Shown here: positions 1 through 8,239 of the stretch, piece by piece
How the letters are laid out: every line of letters begins with the position of its first letter
Numbering within the stretch: position 1 is the first letter of the stretch
Source of the DNA: Sphingobacteriaceae bacterium
GTDB lineage: Bacteria > Bacteroidota > Bacteroidia > B-17B0 > Aurantibacillaceae
NCBI GenBank assembly: GCA_016709575.1
Contig: JADJMM010000003.1
Coordinates: forward strand, 1 to 64,000
Direction of reading: 5' to 3'
DNA length: 64,000 bases
The notes under the pieces: model-generated
The model's database searches: none
The model's input: the letters and a program-made list of their open reading frames with translations, nothing else
What the model was told of the DNA's origin: nothing
Program-made: the position numbers and the translations under genes

Positions 1-2
1 AT

Positions 3-464
3 AATTTAGGGTTTATACAATCCTTCAGATATGCGTTAGACGACAGAGCGGTTTATGTTACCAACGCTTTAAAGCTGGAACAATATTGGGGCATGTTTTC
101 GCCTGGCATTTATAAAACAGATGGTTGGTATATTTACAGAGGGATAAAACAAAATGATTCTATTTGGGATATATATAATAACAAACCCGGATTAGATTAT
201 ACCAAACCAAAAGATATTGATAAAATGTATCCGAGCGACAGATGGCGGAAGTTTGCAGAGAATTACGAGAAAAACGATTATAACTTTATGCGTCCTTACT
301 ATTGCAAATATTTAATCAGGGAATGGAATAAAAAACATCCTGAAAATAAAATTTCAGGCTTAAATATTATTTTTTTACTAGAAGAAAGTTTACCCGATTA
401 CAAAACAGCCCCCATAAAAGAACAAAACACGTGTTTGTGTTACGACGATGAGCCTGCTAAATAA
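3..464 (+). CDS. C-terminal part of an HTTM-like (vitamin K carboxylase-like) membrane protein
   Basis: The frame is open from the left edge, so this is the C-terminal ~153 residues of a longer protein; an internal ATG at 93 is probably not the start. What is visible is a soluble tail containing LKLEQYWGMFSP followed by TDGWYIYRG. That pattern (W-x-MF-x-P, then DGW) is typical of the region after the last membrane helix in HTTM-domain proteins of Bacteroidota. The substrate is unknown. It overlaps the next gene by 17 bases, suggesting translational coupling. The family call rests on the short motif only; the membrane part lies outside the window. Confidence 0.55.
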   Translation, partial: NLGFIQSFRYALDDRAVYVTNALKLEQYWGMFSPGIYKTDGWYIYRGIKQNDSIWDIYNNKPGLDYTKPKDIDKMYPSDRWRKFAENYEKNDYNFMRPYYCKYLIREWNKKHPENKISGLNIIFLLEESLPDYKTAPIKEQNTCLCYDDEPAK

Positions 465-1239
465 TATAAGCGACTATTTAAAATATTGTTTCGTGGCAAA
501 ATCGGCGCACGGGATACACTCACCTTTTGTATATAAATTCATTACTGAGCTTCTGGAATTTCACAACGAAGATTATTATCAATTTACAGAATTAGCCGAA
601 GTAAGAAAACAATTATCAAAAAATAATACTGTTATTGAAATTACTGATTTCGGTGCGGGCTCCAAAGTATTTAAAGATAACAAACGTAAAATATCTGAGC
701 TCGTTAAACATGGCACCAGCAAACGAAAATTTTCTGAGTTATATTTTAAACTGGTAAATTTTACCGACTCCCAATTTATTGTTGAGTTAGGAACTTCTAT
801 TGGCTTAAACGCCTTGTATCTCGCAAAATCCAATTCAAAATCTACCATCTATACTTTGGAAGGCTGCCCGGAGTTAGCGAAATTCTCTAAAAAATTATTC
901 GAGAAACAAAACATCAAAAATATTTATTTGATTAATGATACGTTTGAAAAAGCCTTTCCAAAATTATTAAATGAAATTCCGAAACTCGATTTTTTATATG
1001 TGGATGGGAATCATAATTACGAATCCACACTAAAGTATTTTAAATTAGGCTTAGAAAAAAACATAACCACTCCGTTTTTGTGTTTGATGATATTAATTGG
1101 AACGAGGAAATGAAAAAAAGCCTGGGAAGAAATAAAAAATCATCCTGAAGTAACTCTAAGCTTGGATTTATTTTCTGTCGGAATTATTTTCTTCAGAAAA
1201 GAACAGAAAGAAAAGGAGCACTTTGTTCTGAAATATTAA
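448..1239 (+). CDS. Class I SAM-dependent methyltransferase, with two compensating frameshifts
   Basis: The N-terminal GIHSPFVY motif and the sequence FIVELGTSIGLNALYLA (SAM-binding motif I), followed by the acidic TLEG and the later LDFLYVDGNH, identify a Rossmann-fold methyltransferase of a Bacteroidota family close to O-methyltransferases. As read, the frame stops at 1113. Conserved-looking protein continues if one T is added to the T5 run at 1075-1079 and one A removed from the A7 run near 1112-1118. This restores FDDINW, then a helix and a terminal FSVGIIFFRKEQ up to a stop at 1237-1239. Two opposite one-base errors within 40 bases suggest consensus error rather than a pseudogene. The acceptor substrate cannot be told. 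The 3' end overlaps the convergent TPR gene by a few bases. Confidence 0.75.
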
Positions 1240-2672
1240 ACATCCTTTTTACTTTCACTCTTCAAGCGATTAATACTTTTATTTAAAAAGTTTTCATTGG
1301 GTAGTAAGCTTCTTTGAATTCGCTTAGCGTAATGAATAGAATCTAGAATTTCCTTTTGCTTTTCCTCCACAAGCAGTTTTTGCTTTTCGATAATTTCTTT
1401 CTGACGATTAGTTACTTTGAAACGGTTATACATAAAACCCGCAAATACAATTACCAAGCCTAATCCTCCGAATAATAAATATTGTTGGTTTCTTTTTACA
1501 GTTATTTCAGCATCTTTTTTAATTAGCTCTTTATCTTTTTTCTCGGTTTCAAATTTTGCTTTCATTTCCTCAATAATTTCATTTTTCTCGCTACTATACA
1601 TGCTATCGTTAAGGGCTAAATATTTTTCGTGATAATCAAGTGCCTGAGACGCATCACCCTTTTCCTTAAACAATAAATACAAGCCATTATAAGATTTTAG
1701 TATGATTTCCAAACTATTATCCTTTCTTGCAAAAGACATAGCCTCTAAATACGCTTTCTCAGATGATGCATAATCCTTCTTTTTTTGATACAAGCCTCCA
1801 AGATTTAACAAACAGGTTGCAATACCAATCGGAGCACCCAATTGCTTCTTAATTTCAAGCGCTTCTTTTAGAGCAGGTTCTGCCTCTAAAGTATTTCCCA
1901 TACTAATCAAAACTTCAGATTTATTCACCAAAGATGCAGCTAAGGCTGCCGTGTGTTTAACCTTACGATAGTACGACTCGCTTTGCAAAATTAATTCCAA
2001 CGCTTTGTCGAATTCCTTCACTTCTATGTGGGTAATTGAAATATTTAAAACGCAATCAAAATAACCTAAACTGTCATTTAACTCTCCAAAATAATCTTTA
2101 CCCTTTGCAAAACTTTTTCTTGACTCATCATACGACTTTAGTTTCAGATAAGTATTTCCCATCATCCAAAAATTTCTTGCCAACAATAGTTTATTTCCTA
2201 CTTTTTCAAATTCCTTTTCTGCTGAAATTAAATGCAATAACGATTGATCATATTCGCCCTGATTTTGCAGTATAAATCCAATAAACATTTCTGCTTCACC
2301 TAACTCTTGCGGTAAGTTGTATTGCCGGCTTATTTCGATAATCCGGTTATAAATAACTGTTGCCGTATCCACTTCCCCCTTACGGCGATAAAATCCTGCT
2401 TGCAAAATCAAACCTTTAGCGTAACCTTTGTTGTAATTTATGTCTTTCGATTTCTGAATTATTTTATTGCTGTAAAGCATAAGAGAATCCTGACTTACAG
2501 CCCCGAATTCCTTAGCAATTAAATAAAGGCAATTTACAAATGCCGTGTCTTTTTTTGCAGACAATATTTTCTTTAAAGAATCGATTTTATTGTTTTGTCC
2601 TTTGCTAAAAGGTTGATGACCTAAAAAAATAATCAAAAAAAGAATTTTGATTCTTGAGTTAATTGAGTTCAT
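1236..2672 (-). CDS. Exported TPR protein with one membrane helix and cytoplasmic coiled coil
   Basis: A signal-like hydrophobic start (ILFLIIFLG) precedes about seven tetratricopeptide repeats (residues ~40-340), then a coiled coil, a single membrane helix (LLFGGLGLVIVFAGFMYNRF) and a second coiled coil ending in EILDSIHYAKRIQRSLLP. This is the architecture of Bacteroidota signal-transduction proteins in which that last motif normally leads into a PP2C/SpoIIE phosphatase or a histidine-kinase domain. Here the protein stops about 20 residues later, so no output domain is present. The ATG at 2672 is preferred over an in-frame TTG five codons upstream. It may act by protein-protein contact only; its partner is unknown. 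Confidence 0.8.
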   Translation of the reverse strand: MNSINSRIKILFLIIFLGHQPFSKGQNNKIDSLKKILSAKKDTAFVNCLYLIAKEFGAVSQDSLMLYSNKIIQKSKDINYNKGYAKGLILQAGFYRRKGEVDTATVIYNRIIEISRQYNLPQELGEAEMFIGFILQNQGEYDQSLLHLISAEKEFEKVGNKLLLARNFWMMGNTYLKLKSYDESRKSFAKGKDYFGELNDSLGYFDCVLNISITHIEVKEFDKALELILQSESYYRKVKHTAALAASLVNKSEVLISMGNTLEAEPALKEALEIKKQLGAPIGIATCLLNLGGLYQKKKDYASSEKAYLEAMSFARKDNSLEIILKSYNGLYLLFKEKGDASQALDYHEKYLALNDSMYSSEKNEIIEEMKAKFETEKKDKELIKKDAEITVKRNQQYLLFGGLGLVIVFAGFMYNRFKVTNRQKEIIEKQKLLVEEKQKEILDSIHYAKRIQRSLLPNENFLNKSINRLKSESKKDV

Positions 2673-2820
2673 GCCTAAATATAACAAATATTAAAACCGC
2701 TATAAATAATACTTTAATATTTAATTAAAATTTTACATGTATTTAGATTGTTATAAAATAATAAAAAACTTGCTTTTCACCATTTAAAAGATTTGCTTTG
2801 TATTAATAAACCTAAACAAC

Positions 2821-3219
2821 ATGGCCGGAGTAAATAAAGTGATTTTGATAGGAAATTTAGGTCGCGACCCTGAGTTAAAATACCTTGAAGGAAATGTAGC
2901 GCGCGCCAATTTCAGTTTAGCAACAAGTGATTCTTATAAAGATAAAAACGGTAATCGTGTTGATCAAACCGAATGGCACAATATTGTTATGTGGAGAGGA
3001 TTAGCCGAGAGCGCAGAAAAATATTTAAAAAAAGGAACGCAAGTTTACATTGAAGGAAAATTACAAACCCGCCAATGGAACGATAAAGACGGACATAAAC
3101 GCAATACCACAGAAATTGTAGCTGAATCATACGTTATATTACAACGCCGCGATGCAGGTAACGAAGGCGGAAACGATACTTCATTTGATAAACAAGATAG
3201 CGGTGATTTACCATTCTAA
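2821..3219 (+). CDS. ssb: Single-stranded DNA-binding protein
   Basis: The protein of 132 residues has an OB-fold domain from residue 3 (NKVILIGNLGRDPE) to about 108, including EWHNIVMWRGLAESAEKYL and GTQVYIEGKLQTR, then a short glycine/acidic linker and the terminal DLPF tip that recruits repair and replication proteins. It binds single-stranded DNA in replication and repair. The protein is shorter than the E. coli homologue because the linker is short. It starts with ATG and is followed after four bases by gldD, an order also known from Flavobacterium. Confidence 0.97.
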   Translation: MAGVNKVILIGNLGRDPELKYLEGNVARANFSLATSDSYKDKNGNRVDQTEWHNIVMWRGLAESAEKYLKKGTQVYIEGKLQTRQWNDKDGHKRNTTEIVAESYVILQRRDAGNEGGNDTSFDKQDSGDLPF

Positions 3220-3223
3220 TTTT

Positions 3224-3850
3224 TTGAAATCAATTTTTAAATATCTCTTAATCATTCCTGTTTTAATTGGAATACTTTCGTCGTGCGAAGATGATGAAGA
3301 TAAAATCTACTCTCCTAAACCACGCGGCTTTTTTAAAATAAATTTTCCTGAAAAAAATTATAGAGTCTTTGATAGTATTTGTCCTTATACTTTCGAAATT
3401 CCGACCTATTCACGCATTACGCAAGACAAACACAAAGGCGCTGAACCTTGTTGGTTGAATTTAGAGTTTCCTCAATTCAAAGCAACCTTACATTTAAGCT
3501 ACAAAGAAGTTTCAGACACTAACATAAATGTCTTCCTAGAAGATTCGCGTGATTTTGCAATTCGTCACCAAATAAAAGCAACGGGTTTAGAAGAATCAGT
3601 TGTTATCCGTGATAGTGCAAAAGTATATGGGTTGGTTTATGATATTGCGGGCAACACTGCTTCATCAGTACAATTCTATTTAACCGATAGTACTAACCAT
3701 TTTTTACGTGGCGCACTTTACTTCAATACAGTAACGAATATCGATTCTTTAAAAATTGTAATTGATTTTATCCGCGAAGATATTTTGCGAATGGTACAAA
3801 CCTGCAAATGGAAAAACGGAGAAAACTCTCCCTTAAAAATCAAAAATTAA
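3224..3850 (+). CDS. gldD: Gliding motility lipoprotein GldD
   Basis: A short hydrophobic signal ends in the lipobox ILSSC, so this is a lipoprotein. The mature part carries PKPRGFFKINFPEKNYR near its start, then CPYTFEIP, EPCWLNLEFPQFKATLHLSY and ASSVQFYLTDST, all characteristic of GldD, an essential component of the Flavobacterium gliding and type IX secretion apparatus. The likely start is the TTG at 3224, four bases after the ssb stop. The frame is open farther upstream inside ssb, but that part would place the signal sequence internally. The 3' end overlaps the convergent lipoprotein gene by four bases. Confidence 0.93.
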   Translation: MKSIFKYLLIIPVLIGILSSCEDDEDKIYSPKPRGFFKINFPEKNYRVFDSICPYTFEIPTYSRITQDKHKGAEPCWLNLEFPQFKATLHLSYKEVSDTNINVFLEDSRDFAIRHQIKATGLEESVVIRDSAKVYGLVYDIAGNTASSVQFYLTDSTNHFLRGALYFNTVTNIDSLKIVIDFIREDILRMVQTCKWKNGENSPLKIKN

Positions 3851-4302
3851 TTGGTAATTCTTAGCGCGTTTCCGTCGTAAGTATTAGGATACAGACGTAA
3901 AGGTAATGTTGCGGGTCCGTTCATCACAGCGCCATCTACAATTTGCCATTTAGAACCACTAATGGTATCCTTACAACTAAAAGCATCTGATTGTACTTTC
4001 ACACGGGCATTATAATCGTCGGGCAAATAAGTTGAAGTTCTATCTAATACTGTGAATTCTGTCATCGATTTACGATAAACGATTAATCCACCGGCCCCAC
4101 CACTAAAATACATCCACCCTCCAGGGGTTTGAATCTTAAAATTAAGGGGGTCGCCCGGGTAAATAACAATGTTTATTGGCACATAAGGCACGCCATTATC
4201 CTGAACAGGGGTGGCTTTTTTCTTACAAGCTACCGCCAGTACGATAATCCCGATAGCTATCGGGACCAGTGATAAAATTTTTATTTTTTTAGTAAATAAC
4301 AT
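3847..4302 (-). CDS. Small lipoprotein with a ligand-less Rieske-like fold
   Basis: This ~151-residue protein has a signal peptide ending in the lipobox VLAVAC followed by lysines, so it is a lipoprotein. The rest resembles Rieske-type lipoproteins of Bacteroidota: GGWMYFSGGAGGLIVYRKS, then FTVLDRTSTYLPDD and SGSKWQIVDG, ending GPATLPLRLYP. The positions that should hold the Cys-x-His pairs read RTSTY and FSCKDTISGS, so neither ligand pair survives and it probably binds no 2Fe-2S cluster. The ATG at 4302 is preferred over the TTG two codons upstream. A perfect 16-base palindrome encodes part of the signal peptide. It is divergent from the S41 protease gene with about 50 bases between starts. 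Confidence 0.7.
   Translation of the reverse strand: MLFTKKIKILSLVPIAIGIIVLAVACKKKATPVQDNGVPYVPINIVIYPGDPLNFKIQTPGGWMYFSGGAGGLIVYRKSMTEFTVLDRTSTYLPDDYNARVKVQSDAFSCKDTISGSKWQIVDGAVMNGPATLPLRLYPNTYDGNALRITN
4249..4264. repeat. Perfect palindrome CCCGATAGCTATCGGG inside a signal-peptide coding region
   Basis: Sixteen bases are fully self-complementary. They encode PIAI in the hydrophobic core of the lipoprotein signal peptide on the minus strand. A palindrome this GC-rich stands out from the AT-rich context. From general memory similar sequences recur in Bacteroidota genomes, but only one copy was noticed here. Confidence 0.6.
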
Positions 4303-4351
4303 TAGCAAAGCCTTGAGTTTAAACTCTTACCTTTATACAAATTTACTAAAA

Positions 4352-5986
4352 ATGGACGACTTTAACCAACCTAACGAAAAGCCTAAAAATAGTGTGTTTT
4401 TACCGCTTTATTTCGCGTTGGCTTTAGTTGTGGGTATTGTTGGCGGATATTATTTATCGTTTAATACTAATCTTACGGGAACCAATGGTAAATCACAAAA
4501 CGGAAATGTTTACACAAAAATTACAAGTCTCTTAGAATATATTAAATTGGATTACGTTGATACGATTAACGAAAAACAATTAGTAGAGAAAACTGTAACC
4601 TCAATGTTACAAAGTTTAGACCCTCACTCAGCATATATTCCTGCAGAAGATTTTGCGCAGGTGAATGAAGGTTTAGAAGGGAATTTTGAAGGGATTGGAA
4701 TTGAGTTCAATATTATTAATGATACCATTCGCGTGATTACACCTATAAGTGGTGGTCCTTCAGAAAAACTTGGAATAAAAGCAGGCGATAAATTAATTAA
4801 GGTTGACGGGAAAAATTTTGCTGGTATAAAAATCACCAATAAAGAAGTATTTGAAAAACTACGTGGTAAAGAAGGTTCTGAAGTTTTAGTTAGTGTATTA
4901 AGAAGTGGCGTTAAAACTTTAATAGATTTCAAAATAACACGGGGCGAAATTCCTTTATACAGTATTGATATTTCTTACATGGTGAAACCCGGAATTGGTT
5001 ACATGAAGATTAGTCGTTTTGCCGCTACCACTTATGAAGAATATTTAAGTGCCTTTAATGCATTAAGTAAAAAAGGAATGAAAAAATTAATTCTTGATTT
5101 ACGTGGTAATCCGGGAGGATTTTTAAAAGCTGCTGTTGATATTGCTGATGAATTTTTAATGGATGGCTTGCAAATTGTATACACGGAAGGACGCGCTAAT
5201 CCTAAAAAAGTTTACAAAGCAACTAGCAGAGGAAGTTTTGAAAATAATCCGTTGGTGATTTTAATTGATGAAGGAAGTGCAAGTGCCAGTGAAATTGTAG
5301 CAGGTGCTACACAAGACAACGACCGCGCCACTATTATTGGCAGAAGAAGTTTTGGAAAAGGTTTAGTACAAGATCAACGTGATTTACCGGATGGTTCTGC
5401 TGTGCGTTTAACTGTAGCAAGATATTATACACCAACAGGAAGATGTATACAAAAATCGTATGAGAATGGAACAGAAGAATATTATCAGGAAGAGATGGAA
5501 CGTTACAGCGATGGTGAAATGATTAGTGCTGATAGCAACAAGCTTGATAAGTCGAAAAAATTTATAACACCTGGCGGAAAAATTGTGTATGGTGGCGGCG
5601 GCATTATGCCGGATGTTTTTGTTTCGTTGGACACTGCAAAATATAGTCACTTCGTGAATAAATTATTTTACACGGGTTTAATAACGGAATTCGGTTTTGC
5701 TTATACTGATAATCACCGTGCTGAATTACTAAAAAAATATACGGCCGATAAATTTGTTTCGGATTTTAATTTGGGCGATAATGGTATTGCTGAATTTTAC
5801 GCTTTGGTTCAAAAAAAGAAAATTGAAATACCCGATTCGGAAAAAGCAAAGAGCAACGCGAATTTAAAACAATTAATTAAAGCTTTGATTGGCCGTAATT
5901 TATACGATAAAGACGCCTATTACCCAATCATTAATCAAACTGATAACAGCCTTAAAAAAGCAATAGAAGTGTTAGAAAAACCTTAA
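4352..5986 (+). CDS. S41 family C-terminal processing protease (CtpA/Prc-like)
   Basis: The 544-residue protein has one N-terminal membrane anchor (VFLPLYFALALVVGIVGGYYL), a PDZ domain (GIGIEFNIINDTIRVITPIS through IKAGDKLIKVDG) and the S41 catalytic core. The Ser/Lys dyad is visible as GSASASE, with the catalytic Ser about residue 311, and FGKGLVQ, with Lys 336. The 25-residue spacing is the family norm. It acts in the periplasm, cleaving proteins near their C termini. The frame is open upstream to 4211, but that stretch overlaps the divergent lipoprotein gene, and the ATG at 4352 begins a normal anchor, so it was chosen. Confidence 0.93.
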   Translation: MDDFNQPNEKPKNSVFLPLYFALALVVGIVGGYYLSFNTNLTGTNGKSQNGNVYTKITSLLEYIKLDYVDTINEKQLVEKTVTSMLQSLDPHSAYIPAEDFAQVNEGLEGNFEGIGIEFNIINDTIRVITPISGGPSEKLGIKAGDKLIKVDGKNFAGIKITNKEVFEKLRGKEGSEVLVSVLRSGVKTLIDFKITRGEIPLYSIDISYMVKPGIGYMKISRFAATTYEEYLSAFNALSKKGMKKLILDLRGNPGGFLKAAVDIADEFLMDGLQIVYTEGRANPKKVYKATSRGSFENNPLVILIDEGSASASEIVAGATQDNDRATIIGRRSFGKGLVQDQRDLPDGSAVRLTVARYYTPTGRCIQKSYENGTEEYYQEEMERYSDGEMISADSNKLDKSKKFITPGGKIVYGGGGIMPDVFVSLDTAKYSHFVNKLFYTGLITEFGFAYTDNHRAELLKKYTADKFVSDFNLGDNGIAEFYALVQKKKIEIPDSEKAKSNANLKQLIKALIGRNLYDKDAYYPIINQTDNSLKKAIEVLEKP

Positions 5987-6061
5987 GAATTATGTAACTT
6001 AGTTGACTGAATAAATATCTAACTTTAAACAATTAAACATCAAACCTTAAACAATAAAACT

Positions 6062-6670
6062 ATGGCTTTCGAATTACCAAAATTACCTTACGCGTTTAAC
6101 GCACTTGAACCACATATTGATGCAAAAACTATGGAGATTCACCACGGTAAACATCATAATGCTTATGTGACAAATCTTAACGCTGCAATTGCAGGAACTG
6201 ATGCTGAGAAATTAAGCATTGAAGAGATTTGCAAAAACATTTCTAAATACCCAATGCCGGTTCGTAATAACGGTGGCGGACACTACAATCACTCTTTATT
6301 CTGGAGCATTATGGGCCCGAATGCAGGTGGTGTACCAACTAACGAAGTTGGAAAAGCTATTGAAGCCGAATTCGGTTCATTCGATAATTTTAAAACACAA
6401 TTCTCTGCTGCAGGTGCAACCCGTTTTGGTTCTGGCTGGGCTTGGTTATGTGTGAAAGATGGTAAGTTAGCAGTATGCTCTACTCCAAATCAAGATAATC
6501 CTTTAATGGATTTACCTGATACTTGCAAAGGTACTCCTGTTTTAGGAATGGATGTTTGGGAACATGCATATTACTTACACTACCAAAACCGTCGTCCTGA
6601 TTATATGACAGCATTTTTTAATGTCATTAACTGGAATAAGGTGAATGAACTTTACTTAGCGGCTAAGTAG
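6062..6670 (+). CDS. sodA: Superoxide dismutase, Mn/cambialistic type
   Basis: The 202-residue protein has all parts of an Fe/Mn superoxide dismutase: FELPKLPYAFNALEPHID at the start, the first metal His in MEIHHGKHHNAYV, the second in GGGHYNHSLFW, and the Asp and His ligands in DVWEHAYYLHYQN. Metal-type hallmarks point to manganese or mixed use: Gly-Gly before the second His and the Gln in NQDNPL, where iron enzymes have Ala-Ala-Gln and an Ala. It converts superoxide to oxygen and peroxide in the cytoplasm. A hairpin followed by a T-rich stretch lies downstream. Confidence 0.93.
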   Translation: MAFELPKLPYAFNALEPHIDAKTMEIHHGKHHNAYVTNLNAAIAGTDAEKLSIEEICKNISKYPMPVRNNGGGHYNHSLFWSIMGPNAGGVPTNEVGKAIEAEFGSFDNFKTQFSAAGATRFGSGWAWLCVKDGKLAVCSTPNQDNPLMDLPDTCKGTPVLGMDVWEHAYYLHYQNRRPDYMTAFFNVINWNKVNELYLAAK

Positions 6671-6732
6671 TTCGGCAAGCTCACCATGACTCTGAGCTCC
6701 GAATAAGAACAATAAATTGTTTAATTTAATTT

Positions 6733-6770
6733 GAAGGGGGTTGTTTAACTACAATCCCCTTTCTTATTTT
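6733..6770 (+). terminator. Rho-independent terminator after sodA
   Basis: The stem GAAGGGGGTTG pairs with CAATCCCCTTTC across an 8-base loop (one mismatch allowed) and is followed by a T-rich tract TTATTTTG. It lies about 60 bases after the sodA stop. Confidence 0.75.
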
Positions 6771-6774
6771 GTTC

Positions 6775-6837
6775 TGTCATGTCGAGCGTAGTTGAGACAT
6801 TGGATGATGAACGTTCTCGACTACGCTCGAATTGACA
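6775..6837. repeat. Inverted repeat with TCTCGACTACGCTCGA arms
   Basis: The arms at 6775-6797 and 6815-6837 are nearly complementary over 22 bases, with core TCGAGCGTAGTTGAGA opposed to TCTCGACTACGCTCGA and outer TGTCA/TGACA ends, separated by a 17-base loop. The same arm occurs alone at 29647-29669. This is a dispersed palindromic intergenic repeat. The TM2 gene starts just downstream. Confidence 0.8.
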
Positions 6838-6846
6838 AAGGGTCAA

Positions 6847-7259
6847 ATGAAAAAACTCCTCTCCATACTCCTCTTCCTCCTCTCCCTGAATGTATTCTCA
6901 GAGAAAAAAGAAATGTGGCTCATCGACAGCACGGGAACTGTATTGAAAAACAATTTATTGAAACGAATGAGTTGCAACAAATTGATGACGCCCCTAACCC
7001 ACTCTTTAAACTTTTCCGCAAAAAACAAAAAGACAACAGAAGAATTACTGCAGCACTTTTAGCATTTCCTTTTCCATTCGGCATTGTTGGTTTACACCGG
7101 ATTTTTTTAGGGACGAAACCTTATGTACCAGTTGCATATATCGCAAGCCTTGGTGGAATTTTTGGACTTATGCCTTTAATAGATTTCTTTGTCATCTGTT
7201 TCGACAAAGATTTTGAACAGTACTTAAATAATCCGAAAGTGTTGATGTGGGTGAAATAA
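6847..7259 (+). CDS. Exported TM2-domain protein, frameshifted
   Basis: The ATG at 6847 opens a signal peptide (MKKLLSILLFLLSLNVFS) and a short mature stretch. A one-base deficit in the A5 run at 6946-6950 then shifts the frame. With one A added, the protein reads TGTVLKKQFIETNELQQ and continues into a TM2 domain (RRITAALLAFPFPFGIVGLHRIFLG and a second helix ending DFFVICFDKDFEQY) to the stop at 7259. TM2 domains are a pair of membrane helices joined by a short turn with a conserved polar motif. Function is unknown. The two halves fit so well that a sequencing error is likelier than a pseudogene. Confidence 0.75.
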
Positions 7260-7278
7260 TTTGCCTAAGCAAATTATT
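7255..7278. terminator. Stem-loop between convergent genes
   Basis: AATAATTTGC and GCAAATTATT form a perfect 10-base stem with loop CTAA at the very end of the TM2 gene. It faces the end of the PLD-like gene and is symmetric, so it could serve both strands, although no long T run follows. Confidence 0.55.
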
Positions 7279-7296
7279 AGTTCGGAGTTCGTAGAG

Positions 7297-8190
7297 TTAC
7301 TTTTTCAGTTTTTCAAACTCGCTAAGATTTTCCGGATAAGAAATATAACTTTTTCCCATGTAACTTTTCATTAATAGACCTTTTTGAAGTCCAATCTCTG
7401 TTATTTTATCGTTACTTACTAAACCAGTCCTCTGCATTAAATCAGTGATATCCGCCTGTGTAACATTAAGTACTTTTGATAGCTGGGAAGCGGAAAGGGT
7501 TTTAACTGAATTGGAGACAATTTCTTTTTCGTTTATCGATCTTTGTGAAATTGGTTGATCAAAATTATTAATCACCACATTCGACCCTTTTAGTTCTTTC
7601 CCCCCAAAAGCCCCTCGAAGACCAGATTTATCTACGATAATTGGTTCTGTTTTATACTTTATTTCAGAATTACTAAAAATCGTTTCGAACTTTTGCAATG
7701 GATCAATTTCTTTACCCATACCAAAAACATCCTGTCGAACTTTTTCAACACCTTGAGCTATTAAATTATCTGTTCCGTCAATAACTTTTCCAATAAGTCC
7801 CTTTGTTGCATAATTTCCTATTATTCCTACTTCGATATTATTAGCTAATGAATAATCATAGAGATTTAAACTCGTCATTAAATAATCGAAATCATTTTGA
7901 TAAAACTTCGCATGCAACCACTCATTATAACGAATTTCAACATTTGGAAATCCCTTTAAAAACTCAAAACTATCTTTCTTAATACTTTTATAGAGGTTTC
8001 CTTCATTTTTACCAAATAAGATTTTGAGTTTGAAATCGTGAAGGCTTTTCTTTTCATTTAAAGAATCTTGTATTCTCTTATCAAGGTCGATAAAAGGAGA
8101 AACAATAATCAATTCGTGTTTTGCCTCCTTGATTAAATTATTTAACGCATCGATTAATTGCGTATCAAACAAAAATTTTACTTCAGCCAT
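7297..8190 (-). CDS. PLD-like domain protein with C-terminal helical domain
   Basis: The first ~140 residues resemble a single phospholipase D-like domain. LIDALNNLIKEAKHELIIVSPFI begins the fold, and LHAKFYQNDFDYLMTSLNL holds the HxK core followed by the Ser/Asn position that replaces the usual Asp-containing end of the HKD motif. EVGII follows. The C-terminal ~80 residues (KTLSASQLSKVLNVTQADI and the next helices) look like a helix-turn-helix or winged-helix domain. Such proteins include nucleases of unknown target. One HKD-like site means it would need to dimerise for activity. There is no signal peptide, so it is cytoplasmic. Neighbours give no functional hint. Confidence 0.7.
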   Translation of the reverse strand: MAEVKFLFDTQLIDALNNLIKEAKHELIIVSPFIDLDKRIQDSLNEKKSLHDFKLKILFGKNEGNLYKSIKKDSFEFLKGFPNVEIRYNEWLHAKFYQNDFDYLMTSLNLYDYSLANNIEVGIIGNYATKGLIGKVIDGTDNLIAQGVEKVRQDVFGMGKEIDPLQKFETIFSNSEIKYKTEPIIVDKSGLRGAFGGKELKGSNVVINNFDQPISQRSINEKEIVSNSVKTLSASQLSKVLNVTQADITDLMQRTGLVSNDKITEIGLQKGLLMKSYMGKSYISYPENLSEFEKLKK

Positions 8191-8239
8191 GTGAAAAGTA
8201 CAATTATTAAGTTAACCTCTACCAACTCCGAACTATTAA

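Noticed and set aside
4211..4351. N-terminal extension of the S41 protease
   Set aside because: It overlaps the divergent lipoprotein gene antisense and would bury the membrane anchor.
7054..7259. Possible prophage or phage membrane gene
   Set aside because: The helix pair matches the TM2 family and no phage genes lie nearby.
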